Of a DNA stretch of 64,000 bases, positions 28,086-35,908 are shown piece by piece (positions within the stretch are counted from its first letter, which is position 1; each line of letters begins with the position of its first letter). The notes under the pieces are model-generated. The model was given only the letters and a program-made list of their open reading frames with translations, did no database searches and was not told the DNA's origin. The translations under genes and the position numbers were made by a program. Source of the DNA: Pontibacter sp. FD36 (GTDB lineage: Bacteria > Bacteroidota > Bacteroidia > Cytophagales > Hymenobacteraceae); assembly GCF_015686655.1 (NCBI RefSeq), contig NZ_JADPMP010000003.1:62001-126000 (forward strand), read 5' to 3'.

Positions 28086-28455
28086 GCTTTGCAGGTAGCC
28101 TAGCTTGTAGAAAGGCCTGGCCGCATTTTCGGTCGGGCCTTTCTGTTTCTTGTAAATTAAGTCGTATACCCAGCGTTTTCGAGCGAAGTATATTTTTTGT
28201 AATATATCGAGAGAAGATAATTTTCCAGTTCTTTTTATCTAAATTGCAAGCTAAGTAGGGAGTGTACGACAAGTATAATGTAGCATTCGGCCAGATAATA
28301 AGTATTTATATATAAGTAGGTATAGATACATGAAAGTCGTTGGATATCTGAACTTATAACCTCCTGATTACATTTTAATAAGTATCCGCGATTCACTCTC
28401 TTTGCCTTTTGTCCCTACGTGTGAGTTCTAATTTTTCACACATCACCTTAAAACT
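28086..28455. other. 370-base intergenic region before the first desaturase gene
   Basis: A terminator lies at 28111-28147. The rest is AT-rich, with GTAGGTATAGATA near 28318 and several TATATA stretches. I see no open frame with coding support, and no clear promoter pair, although the promoter of the desaturase gene must lie here. Confidence 0.5.
28111..28147 (+). terminator. Terminator of the secreted-protein gene
   Basis: AAAGGCCTGGCCG pairs with CGGTCGGGCCTTT around CATTTT at 28111-28142, followed by CTGTTTCTTG. Confidence 0.75.
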
Positions 28456-29568
28456 ATGAAGCTGCAGAGCAAAGTCAAGTTTGTCAACAAAGACAAAAGT
28501 CTATTCTTTCCTACCCTCCGGAAACGGGTAGACGCCTATTTTACAGAGAACAACATTCCCAAAACCGCCAACACCACCATGATCGTGAAGAGTGTGGTGC
28601 TGCTGCTAACCTACTTGCTCCCTTTCGTGTTACTGCTGGTATTTCAACCAGCTTTTCCACTTAGTCTGCTGCTGTGGTTCGTAATGGGCCTGGGTGTGGC
28701 AGGTATAGGTATGAGTGTGATGCATGATGCCAATCACGGGGCCTTCTCCAATAGCAAGCGGGTTAACGATCTGATGGGCCATACCCTGAACCTGGTGGGT
28801 GGTTCGGCCTTTAACTGGAAACTGCAGCACAACATCCTGCACCATACCTACACCAATGTGGTGGAGATGGACGAGGATATTCAGGACAGGCTGGTACTAC
28901 GTTTCAACCCTCATTCCAAGGTGAAGTTTTTCCACAAGCTGCAATGGGTATATGCCTTTGTGTTTTATGGATTGCTCACCCTGTACTGGGTGGTGGCAAA
29001 AGACTTTGTGCAGTATTCGCTTTTCAAGAAGAATGGTGTGAACAACAATACAGCAGCCGAAAACAGAAACTGGTTTATGAAATTGGTAGCTATGAAAGCC
29101 ACTTACTTTTTCATCATTCTCGCTGTGCCAACGCTTTTCTTTGGAATTCCGTTTTTGCAGGTGCTGCTTGGGTTTTTAGTGATGCACTTTGTAGCCGGCA
29201 TCGTACTGACGGTTGTGTTCCAGTTGGCGCATACCGTAGAGGGTACGAGTCACCCTAGGCCAGACGAGCATGGGGTAATTGAGAATGACTGGGCGATACA
29301 CCAGATGAACACCACTGTTAACTTCTCGCGTCATAACAAGATCCTGTCCTGGTATGTGGGCGGCCTGAACTTCCAGATCGAGCATCACCTTTTTCCGCGT
29401 GTGTGCCATGTGCACTACCCGGCCATTGCTGAGATCGTGAAAGAAACGGCCGAAGAGTTTGGAGTTCCTTATATGGAAAACAAGACCTTTGCACAGGCCC
29501 TGCGCTCACATATTGCCACACTGCATCGCTTTGGCAGACTGCCGGGCCTGAATGAGGCCATCGGTTAA
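28456..29568 (+). CDS. Membrane fatty acid desaturase, copy 1
   Basis: The 370-residue enzyme has the three histidine clusters of membrane di-iron desaturases: HDANH (90-94), HNILHH (125-130) and QIEHH near the C-terminus. Hydrophobic pairs lie around residues 45-65, 68-90 and 205-250. The Q in QIEHH is typical of front-end or sphingolipid-type desaturases, but no cytochrome b5 domain is fused. It should introduce a double bond into acyl chains in the inner membrane using ferredoxin or a similar electron donor. A close paralogue follows 224 bases downstream in the same direction. It has one CAGGTATA word. Confidence 0.92.
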   Translation: MKLQSKVKFVNKDKSLFFPTLRKRVDAYFTENNIPKTANTTMIVKSVVLLLTYLLPFVLLLVFQPAFPLSLLLWFVMGLGVAGIGMSVMHDANHGAFSNSKRVNDLMGHTLNLVGGSAFNWKLQHNILHHTYTNVVEMDEDIQDRLVLRFNPHSKVKFFHKLQWVYAFVFYGLLTLYWVVAKDFVQYSLFKKNGVNNNTAAENRNWFMKLVAMKATYFFIILAVPTLFFGIPFLQVLLGFLVMHFVAGIVLTVVFQLAHTVEGTSHPRPDEHGVIENDWAIHQMNTTVNFSRHNKILSWYVGGLNFQIEHHLFPRVCHVHYPAIAEIVKETAEEFGVPYMENKTFAQALRSHIATLHRFGRLPGLNEAIG

Positions 29569-29613
29569 AAAATCAAATAAGCAGCAAGCGCTTATAGTAT
29601 CCTGTTTCACCTC

Positions 29614-29621
29614 TATATTTG
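29614..29621 (+). promoter_or_regulatory. Candidate -7 box for the second desaturase gene
   Basis: TATATTTG matches TAnnTTTG in the 224-base spacer and would give a leader of about 165 bases. The -33 region shows only TTATAG, so support is weak. Confidence 0.35.
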
Positions 29622-29792
29622 CAGCCTCTTTGTGTAGCAATGCACTTTGGGTTTGATTTGAAAGCTTTTCCATCCGGATTTATGAGTGGATGCAACTAAC
29701 ATTTAACTAAGGATGTGTAAAACACATAACCTGCAGAACCGTTAAATAGCTTTCAGAGTGTGAGTACTTTATAAGAATATCAAGTAGATTAA

Positions 29793-30911
29793 ATGAAGCT
29801 TAAAGGCAAAGTAAAATTCGTTAACAAAGACAAAAATTTGTTTTTCCCGACGCTCCGCAAACGTGTGGATGCGTATTTTTCAGAGAATAACCTGCCCAAA
29901 TCGGGTAATTCCCGCTTACTTATCAAAAGCATTATCCTGATGCTGCTCTATGTAGTGCCCTTTGCGGTTCTGCTTACCTTCACACCGCATGTGGCTATCA
30001 GCTTAGTGCTATGGCTAGTGATGGGTGTAGGTGTGGCCGGCGTGGCCATGAGCGTGATGCACGATGCCAACCACGGCGCTTTTTCCAAGAACAAGACCAT
30101 GAACTACCTGATGGCACACTCCGTGAACCTGCTGGGTGCCTCGGCTTTTAACTGGAAACTGCAGCACAACATCCTGCACCATACCTATACCAATGTGGTG
30201 GAGATGGACGAGGATATTGACGACATGGTGTTCATGCGATTTTCACCTCACACCAATGTGCGCTTCTATCATAAGCTGCAGTGGGCATACGCCTTTTTCT
30301 TTTATGGCTTGCTCACGCTTTACTGGGTTATCATAAAGGATTTCGTACAGTTCTTCAAGTACATCAAAAGCGGCGTGAACGCTAATTCCAAATCAGACAA
30401 CACGGTTGCTTTCTCCAAGATTGTCGCTTTCAAACTGTTGTATTTCTTCTCGATTCTGGTGGCCCCGACACTTATTTTTGGTATACCTTTCTGGGAAGTG
30501 TTGCTTGGTTTCTTTATGATGCACTTTGTGGCGGGCATGATTCTCTCCACGGTGTTCCAATTGGCGCATACTGTGGAGGGCACGCATCATCCGCTGCCGA
30601 GCGAGACTGGTGTGATCGAAAACGACTGGGCCATTCATCAGTTGAGCACCACCGCCAACTTTGCCCGCAAAAGCAAGTGGCTCTCGTGGTATGTGGGCGG
30701 TCTGAACTTCCAGATCGAGCACCACCTGTTTCCACGCATCAGCCATGTGCATTACCCGGCCATCGCGGATATCGTGAAGCAAACTGCATCCGAGTTTAAC
30801 CTCACTTATATTGAGAGCAAAACCTTCCTGCAGGCTGTGCGGTCACACTTGAATACCCTGCATCGATTCGGGCGGTTGCGTCTGCCGAACCTGAACGAGG
30901 TGATGGCTTAG
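29793..30911 (+). CDS. Membrane fatty acid desaturase, copy 2
   Basis: The 372-residue protein aligns with its neighbour along its whole length, for example MKLKGKVKFVNKDKNLFFPT against MKLQSKVKFVNKDKSLFFPT. It keeps all histidine clusters (HDANH, HNILHH, QIEHH). Differences are concentrated in the transmembrane regions and in the loop around residues 195-205. That pattern suggests a tandem duplication in which the two enzymes diverged in chain or position specificity; this is inference. The 224-base spacer with its own promoter-like box suggests separate control. A terminator follows directly. Confidence 0.92.
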   Translation: MKLKGKVKFVNKDKNLFFPTLRKRVDAYFSENNLPKSGNSRLLIKSIILMLLYVVPFAVLLTFTPHVAISLVLWLVMGVGVAGVAMSVMHDANHGAFSKNKTMNYLMAHSVNLLGASAFNWKLQHNILHHTYTNVVEMDEDIDDMVFMRFSPHTNVRFYHKLQWAYAFFFYGLLTLYWVIIKDFVQFFKYIKSGVNANSKSDNTVAFSKIVAFKLLYFFSILVAPTLIFGIPFWEVLLGFFMMHFVAGMILSTVFQLAHTVEGTHHPLPSETGVIENDWAIHQLSTTANFARKSKWLSWYVGGLNFQIEHHLFPRISHVHYPAIADIVKQTASEFNLTYIESKTFLQAVRSHLNTLHRFGRLRLPNLNEVMA

Positions 30912-30936
30912 AATAGAAAAAAAAAGATAAATGAGG

Positions 30937-30970
30937 GCCTGCTCGAAGCAAATTCGGGCAGGCTTTTTTT
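30937..30970 (+). terminator. Terminator of the second desaturase gene
   Basis: GCCTGC.CGAA pairs with TTCG.GCAGGC at 30937-30963, followed by seven T. Confidence 0.9.
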
Positions 30971-31120
30971 ATATGGCTTAAAAATATCTTAAGTATAGGT
31001 TTTATTTAATATTTGGCACAGTACTTGAATATGCGATGAAAATTGCGGCGATTAAACCTTTTGGTTAAGTGAAGCAACAACATGTGATACCAGCAATACA
31101 CTTGTCAAATAAATAAAACT

Positions 31121-31711
31121 ATGAAGAAATTACTCCCCTTTGCGCTTGTAACGTTAGCGCTTGCGTCTTGCGACAAAGAAGAAAGAACAGTAGAACCGAT
31201 TGCTATTGAGCATGTGACCATCAACCAATCCTTTAAACCTGATGCGCCCCTTTATCTGGATGTAAACAAGGATGGAAGAAATGACTTTATGTTCAGTAAC
31301 GTGCTTGTGTTTGATGCCCGTGGGGCACACAATCTGTTTTACATAAACTCCCTGGACGGTAACGAGATACTCTTAGACGAACAACCCATGAAGCCGCATA
31401 TCGGACACTGGCATGTCGGTCTGCAGGAGGGCGGGACAGTGCTCGAAGACAAATCTTCAAACCATGTGTGGAGCTCTGACAGAGCCTATCTTTTGGATAT
31501 TCGAAAGCCAGATGAAGTGTTTACTTACTTTGAAGGTCCGGCAGCCAGCGAAACCACCCCGTATGTTGCCATCCGGTTAAAAGATGGCGATGGCTATAAG
31601 TCAGGCTGGATTAAACTGAAGTACGAGACTGGTGATGATAAGCTTCAGGTAGTGGAGGCAGGAATTTCAAAAATTGAAAACCAAGTGCTCAAAGTGGGGA
31701 AGGGGAAATAG
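31121..31711 (+). CDS. Lipoprotein of unknown function
   Basis: The 196-residue product has a lipoprotein signal (MKKLLPFALVTLALASC, Cys 17). The motif LDVNKDGRNDFMF (about 47-59) has the D-x-N-x-D-G-x-x-D pattern of a calcium-binding loop as in FG-GAP or dockerin-like repeats. Further on, GDGDGYKSGWIKLKYE-type sequence suggests a single beta-rich domain. Only one such loop is present, so it is not a full FG-GAP propeller. Function is unknown. It is a single-gene unit with a following terminator. Confidence 0.8.
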   Translation: MKKLLPFALVTLALASCDKEERTVEPIAIEHVTINQSFKPDAPLYLDVNKDGRNDFMFSNVLVFDARGAHNLFYINSLDGNEILLDEQPMKPHIGHWHVGLQEGGTVLEDKSSNHVWSSDRAYLLDIRKPDEVFTYFEGPAASETTPYVAIRLKDGDGYKSGWIKLKYETGDDKLQVVEAGISKIENQVLKVGKGK

Positions 31712-31728
31712 CTTCGATTGGAAATTGC

Positions 31729-31757
31729 AAAAAGGCAGGTGCTAAACCTGCCTTTTT
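31729..31757. terminator. Terminator after the lipoprotein gene
   Basis: AAAAAGGCAGGT and ACCTGCCTTTTT form a perfect 12-base stem with a five-base loop. Its flanking A and T runs would let it work in both directions. Confidence 0.88.
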
Positions 31758-31800
31758 GAGTTTATAGACGCGGGTTTTAGGAACTGAGTGGGCATAGGTC

Positions 31801-31808
31801 TACTTTTG
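31801..31808 (+). promoter_or_regulatory. Candidate -7 box for the DEAD-box helicase gene
   Basis: TACTTTTG matches TAnnTTTG, with TTTTAG about 21 bases upstream as a poor -33 element. The leader would be about 120 bases, which is common for cold-inducible helicase genes, but no such control is proven. Confidence 0.35.
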
Positions 31809-31931
31809 CAGCAAAACCATCTTTCAGAAGATAAGCGTATTTGAGGGGCTATTTCAACTGTGCTACTATTAATTCAGTTTTAGAAAAGTAGGCAGCATTA
31901 CGGTTTAATTCCCCAACACTGCACTTTGCGC

Positions 31932-33161
31932 ATGACATTCAAAGACCTACACCTGATTTCCCCTATCCTGCAGGCGCTGGAAGAGGAAGGCTATACCCAG
32001 CCAACACCTATCCAGACGCAGGCTATACCTGAAGTGCTGCAGGGCCGCGACTTGCTGGCCACAGCCCAGACAGGTACTGGCAAAACAGCAGCATTCGCGC
32101 TGCCTGTTCTGCAGCTTCTGCATGGGCAGGCTATACCTGAGCCACAGGTTATTCGTGCACTGGTGCTCACGCCCACCCGTGAGTTGGCCAGCCAGGTAGG
32201 CGACAGTTTTGCAGCTTATGGGAAGTACACCGGACTGAAGCATTTGGTGGTATATGGAGGCGTGCCCTACAAGGTACAAACGGAGGCGTTACAAGCAGGT
32301 ATAGACATCCTCGTAGCCACGCCCGGTCGTTTGCTAGATCTTCTTGATCAAGGCTTTGTGAGTCTGGAACAGGTACAACTACTGGTCCTCGACGAAGCCG
32401 ACCGCATGCTCGATATGGGCTTTCTGCAGGATATTCGACGCGTGCTGCAGGCTATACCTGAAAAGCGGCAGACGCTGTTCTTCTCGGCGACCATGGCACC
32501 GGAGGTGAGCAAACTGGCGAAGAAGATACTGACTGAGCCTGTAAATGTGGAAGTGACGCCAGTTTCCTCGACGGCAGTTACGATCCGGCAGGAGCTCTAT
32601 TATGTGAAAAAAGCCAACAAAACACCTTTGCTGCTCCACCTCTTGCAGCACGCAGGTATAGACCGCACGCTGGTGTTTATGCGCACCAAAGAGGGAGCCG
32701 ATAAACTGGCCAAAGAGCTAAGTATTGCAGGTATAACTGCCGAAGCCATTCACGCCGACCGTGCCCAGCGCGACCGGGAGCGTGTGCTGCAGAGCTTCAA
32801 AAATTACGAAACGAAGGTACTTGTTGCAACCGACGTGGCCGCCCGGGGCATCGATGTGCAGGAGCTCTCGCACGTCATCAACTATGAGCTGCCTTTTGAG
32901 CCAGAGACCTACGTGCACCGCATTGGCCGCACAGGCAGGGCAGGGGCTGCAGGCATCGCCATCACCTTCTGCGGCGCCAGCGAAACGCCTCTGCTGATCG
33001 CCATCCAGAACCTCACCGGCAAGGCTATACCTGTAGTAGACCAGCACCCATACCCGCTCACTGCACAAGATTTTATGGAAGCAGCCGCCTCTTCGTCAGC
33101 CAAAAATGACAAGCGCAAGCCTTCAGGCAGAGGAGGTAAAGGAAAACGGGGGAGGAGGTAG
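31932..33161 (+). CDS. DEAD-box RNA helicase (RhlE-like)
   Basis: From ATG at 31932 the protein has 409 residues; the in-frame TTG at 31926 is less likely. It has the full motif series: Q-motif region (YTQPTPIQTQAIP), Walker A AQTGTGKT, PTRELA, TPGR, DEAD, SAT, VLVATDVAARGID and HRIGRTGRAG. The short basic tail KPSGRGGKGKRGRR probably binds RNA. Such helicases unwind structured RNA during ribosome assembly or cold stress. The gene is unusually dense in the CAGGTATA/TATACCTG word: seven octamers plus one TATACCC variant, read as Ala-Gly-Ile or Ala-Ile-Pro, all using the rare ATA codon. Confidence 0.95.
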   Translation: MTFKDLHLISPILQALEEEGYTQPTPIQTQAIPEVLQGRDLLATAQTGTGKTAAFALPVLQLLHGQAIPEPQVIRALVLTPTRELASQVGDSFAAYGKYTGLKHLVVYGGVPYKVQTEALQAGIDILVATPGRLLDLLDQGFVSLEQVQLLVLDEADRMLDMGFLQDIRRVLQAIPEKRQTLFFSATMAPEVSKLAKKILTEPVNVEVTPVSSTAVTIRQELYYVKKANKTPLLLHLLQHAGIDRTLVFMRTKEGADKLAKELSIAGITAEAIHADRAQRDRERVLQSFKNYETKVLVATDVAARGIDVQELSHVINYELPFEPETYVHRIGRTGRAGAAGIAITFCGASETPLLIAIQNLTGKAIPVVDQHPYPLTAQDFMEAAASSSAKNDKRKPSGRGGKGKRGRR

Positions 33162-33163
33162 GT

Positions 33164-33198
33164 TAGACCTCACAGTGTCTTCCAGACCTGTGAGTGTC
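33164..33198. repeat. Inverted-repeat fragment of the Bacteroidota CTCACAG/CTGTGAG type
   Basis: CTCACAG at 33169-33175 and CTGTGAG at 33188-33194, preceded by TAGAC. It resembles an intergenic hairpin family (AGACCTCACAG...CTGTGAGGTCT) known from many Bacteroidota. It begins right after the helicase stop codon. Confidence 0.5.
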
Positions 33199-33307
33199 AG
33201 AAGAACTGCTGCAGAAACTCAAGTGCTATAACACGAGTGGGTAAAAACTAAGAGAGAAAGCAAGATAAATACCGTTAGAGGGTAGGTTGGAACTATAAGC
33301 CCAAACA

Positions 33308-33342
33308 CAAAACGGCTATCGGAGATACCGATAGCCGTTTTG
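33308..33342. terminator. Bidirectional terminator between helicase and glycine-zipper genes
   Basis: CAAAACGGCTATCGG and CCGATAGCCGTTTTG form a perfect 15-base stem around AGATA. It serves the convergent genes on both sides. Confidence 0.88.
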
Positions 33343-33353
33343 TCCTTTAAAGC

Positions 33354-33368
33354 AGGTATGCTATACCT
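33354..33368. repeat. 15-base inverted repeat AGGTATGCTATACCT, copy 2
   Basis: This is identical to 2549-2563. Its last base is the first base of the stop codon of the neighbouring minus-strand gene. Confidence 0.7.
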
Positions 33369-33646
33369 TACCGCTGCAATTGTTCCCGGTTTTCACGGTT
33401 TTCCCTATTTCGTTTACGTTCCTTCTTTTTGTCTTTCTTACGGCCAATGGCACCACCGGCCACTGTGCCGGCCGCACCGCCAATTACTGCGCCCGAGGTG
33501 CCACCTACCGCAGCACCTGTAGCTGCGCCAGCCGTGCCGCCTATTACGGCGCCTTTCTTTTTACTGCTCCAGTTATCGGAACCAGCACATCCACCTAGTA
33601 GAAATGCTGATAAAATGGCAAATGAAAATATTCTTATGTGTTTCAT
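33368..33646 (-). CDS. Glycine-zipper lipoprotein
   Basis: The 92-residue protein has a lipoprotein signal ending LLGGC (Cys 20). A 40-residue Gly/Ala-rich stretch with GxxxG spacing follows (AVIGGTAGAATGAAVGG, AVIGGAAGTVAGGAIG), typical of glycine-zipper proteins that insert or oligomerise in membranes. The C-terminus is a highly charged Lys/Arg/Asn/Glu tail (KKDKKKERKRNRENRENREQ). Related small proteins are common in Bacteroidota and their role in the envelope is not known. It is a single-gene unit. Confidence 0.85.
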   Translation of the reverse strand: MKHIRIFSFAILSAFLLGGCAGSDNWSSKKKGAVIGGTAGAATGAAVGGTSGAVIGGAAGTVAGGAIGRKKDKKKERKRNRENRENREQLQR

Positions 33647-33862
33647 AACTTGTTGAATTTAAGCGAGTATTATACGCTGTTTGCTGAGTCATTGTTTGTG
33701 ATGAGCTCAAAAACAGTGCAATTTCAGGCTGGCTTAGCGGGTCCGTTCTGCTGAAATGGAAAGACGAGTGATGGTATTTGAAAGAAATTTCAGCGATTAG
33801 TCTGCACAAAAGCGGCGTCTGTGCAGTATATTGGTCTGAGCAATTTCTATCTCTGATTTTCC

Positions 33863-34387
33863 ATGACCGACATAGCCATTACGCCCTGTACACTTGCCGA
33901 CCTGACCGAATTGCGGGACATAGCCGTGGAAGCTTACAACGACCACTACACCTACCTCTGGCACGACGGAGGGGACTGGTATGTGGAACGGTGCTTTACA
34001 GAGGAGGCCCTGCGCGATGACATGGCCAATCCCAATGCCGCCTATTTTCTTATCCAGTACAAAGACGAACCGGTTGGGTTTATGAAGTTCAACAAAGACA
34101 AAGCACTGGAGGGCTACACAGACGCTGAATGCCTTGAACTCGAGCGGTTATACCTGGTCGATCGTGCCTCTGGTATAGGCATAGGTAAGTGGGCGGTGGA
34201 TTTTGCCGTGCAATATGCGCTGGAAAGCAACAAAAGCGTTATCTGGCTCAAGGCCATGGACAGCAGTCGCTCTGTTGACTTCTATGAGCAAAACGGCTTT
34301 GTGAGATGGGGTACCGACGAGCTCGACTTTGAGCAGATGAAGGAAATATACCGCGGCATGGTCGTGATGAAAAGAGATATTGCCTGA
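33863..34387 (+). CDS. GNAT-family acetyltransferase (PaiA-like)
   Basis: The 174-residue enzyme has the acetyl-CoA binding signature LELERLYLVDRASGIGIGKW (about 92-111), in which RxSGxGxG replaces the usual Q/RxxGxG/A. The C-terminal NGFVRWGTDELDF is typical of the PaiA group, which acetylates spermidine and related polyamines. That substrate is inferred from family resemblance only. The next gene starts 46 bases after its stop and has its own promoter, which overlaps this gene's 3' end. Confidence 0.85.
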   Translation: MTDIAITPCTLADLTELRDIAVEAYNDHYTYLWHDGGDWYVERCFTEEALRDDMANPNAAYFLIQYKDEPVGFMKFNKDKALEGYTDAECLELERLYLVDRASGIGIGKWAVDFAVQYALESNKSVIWLKAMDSSRSVDFYEQNGFVRWGTDELDFEQMKEIYRGMVVMKRDIA

Positions 34388-34409
34388 AACGATTCTCTTT
34401 ATACCTTTG
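34380..34409 (+). promoter_or_regulatory. Bacteroidota-type promoter of the lipoprotein gene at 34434
   Basis: TTG at 34380-34382 and TACCTTTG at 34402-34409 are separated by 19 bases. The -33 element lies inside the last codons of the upstream acetyltransferase gene. A leader of about 18 bases is predicted. Confidence 0.55.
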
Positions 34410-34433
34410 AGTTCGACAAAGCCGCACCACCAC

Positions 34434-34913
34434 ATGAAGCTTCGCCTTTTATTTGCCTTCTGCCTATTCACGCTCGTAGCCTGCAACCAAAAAGAGGAAG
34501 AGCAGTACGAGCGGATCGATCAGGAAGTCGCAGTGTCTGACCCAAACAGCTGGGTGAAAGCTGATCTGCAGTGCGAGGAGATCCAAAGCGCTGACGAGGA
34601 CAACCCGCTGGCGGTGGTATACCTGAGTCAGGTGGAGATACAGTACGTGCTTGATACGGTGTATACCTGCTCCGTCATTGCTCCGCAGATGTATACCTCA
34701 TTCGGGGTGCCGCGCCAGGCACTTTCAGCCTGCGGCGGCTGGTGGGCCGGACGGGGCAACTTCTACTATACCCTGCATGAAGGCGACAGCATCACAGTCA
34801 TGCATGCCCGACCTGTGCAAAGCGATACCGTGGACTTCCGCTATACCTTGCTGCGTCGTATACCTATCGCACAAAGCACAGCCGATCTTCCCGAAGACAG
34901 TTATATGCCGTAG
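34434..34913 (+). CDS. Lipoprotein of unknown function
   Basis: The true start is ATG at 34434, since it opens a lipoprotein signal (MKLRLLFAFCLFTLVAC, Cys 17); the in-frame ATG at 34380 lies in the upstream gene and promoter. The 159-residue product has an acidic linker after the lipid site and a beta-rich domain with Tyr- and Trp-containing strands (YVLDTVYTCSV, GGWWAGRGNFYYTLHEGDS). No family is recognised. In 480 bases it holds six TATACC words, all in the same orientation and in different codon frames (Val-Tyr-Leu, Val-Tyr-Thr, Met-Tyr-Thr, Arg-Ile-Pro). Confidence 0.78.
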   Translation: MKLRLLFAFCLFTLVACNQKEEEQYERIDQEVAVSDPNSWVKADLQCEEIQSADEDNPLAVVYLSQVEIQYVLDTVYTCSVIAPQMYTSFGVPRQALSACGGWWAGRGNFYYTLHEGDSITVMHARPVQSDTVDFRYTLLRRIPIAQSTADLPEDSYMP

Positions 34914-34924
34914 CGCGAGAGACT

Positions 34925-35827
34925 TTAGGCTACTTTCTGCGCTACATGCTGTTTAGTTCTGCTCACCAGGTATACGCCCGCAAAGATCAGGAGCGCATAA
35001 AAAGCCTTCTCCAGCGTAAATACATCCTTGCCTACCGCAACTGCAATCAGAATAGCCATGACCGGCTGCAGGTAGATGTAGGCACCTACCAATGAGGGAT
35101 TGGCGTAGCGTAGTGCCCAGGTATTGAGCAGGTAGGCGATGATCGTAACGGCAAAGACCATGAACAGGATCGCCAGCCAGATAGACATCGGAAAAGTACT
35201 GTAGTCAGGACTTAGCAACTGCTGCCAGCCGAACGGAATCACCAGCACGGCTCCCACCGTGAAAATGCGGCTCACAATCGTGATAGCCTGGTACCGCTGC
35301 ATGAGCGGCTTCACCAGCACCAGGTATAGGCCAAAGGAGGTGGCGTTCAGAATGATAAGCAGGTCACCCCACATGTTGCCGGTAGCCTGCTCTCCACGGG
35401 AGGTATAGATCAGCAGAAAAGCACCCGCACAGGCCAGGGCTATACCTGAAACCTTGCGCTTTCCGATACGCTCCCGCAGCAGTAAGGCCGAAAAGACAAG
35501 CACCACCACCGGCACAATGACCATCAGGAGCGCCGCGTTGATGGGCGCAGTAAGATTCAAACCGGCAAAGAAGCACAACTGATTCACAGCCACTCCGGTC
35601 ACTCCACAGAGGATCACGCGGATATTATCAGCACGTCCCACAATTTTCTCTTTCACCACCAGCCGGGCAAATATGCCAAAGAACAGCGCCGCCGACACCA
35701 CCCGTATCAGGATCAGACCGAAAGGGCCTACATATTCCGGCATCACCTCTTTGGCGATGCTGTAATTACTACCATAGATCAGTGCCACCAGAAAAAGCGA
35801 GGCATGCACCTGTACCTGTTTATTCAT
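34925..35827 (-). CDS. EamA/DMT-superfamily transporter
   Basis: The 300-residue protein has ten predicted transmembrane helices in two EamA halves (about 5-140 and 150-290). Typical elements are SLFLVALIYGSNYSIAKEV at the start and TAPINAALLMVIVPVVV and NPSLVGAYIYLQPVMAILIA at the ends of the halves. Members export amino acids, nucleosides or other metabolites across the inner membrane; the substrate here is unknown. It is divergent from the AI-2E transporter gene. A TAATTTTG box at 35839-35832 lies only four bases before the start codon. Confidence 0.9.
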   Translation of the reverse strand: MNKQVQVHASLFLVALIYGSNYSIAKEVMPEYVGPFGLILIRVVSAALFFGIFARLVVKEKIVGRADNIRVILCGVTGVAVNQLCFFAGLNLTAPINAALLMVIVPVVVLVFSALLLRERIGKRKVSGIALACAGAFLLIYTSRGEQATGNMWGDLLIILNATSFGLYLVLVKPLMQRYQAITIVSRIFTVGAVLVIPFGWQQLLSPDYSTFPMSIWLAILFMVFAVTIIAYLLNTWALRYANPSLVGAYIYLQPVMAILIAVAVGKDVFTLEKAFYALLIFAGVYLVSRTKQHVAQKVA

Positions 35828-35831
35828 GCTG

Positions 35832-35839
35832 CAAAATTA
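35832..35839 (-). promoter_or_regulatory. Candidate -7 box next to the EamA start codon
   Basis: On the minus strand TAATTTTG matches TAnnTTTG. It ends four bases from the ATG and has no -33 partner, so either the transcript is leaderless or the match is chance. Confidence 0.25.
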
Positions 35840-35908
35840 CGTGCTTATTCGGTTTGTGCCGTATAAGGAGAGGCAATTAAAACCTGTACGCTCAAACCAC
35901 ATTATTGC

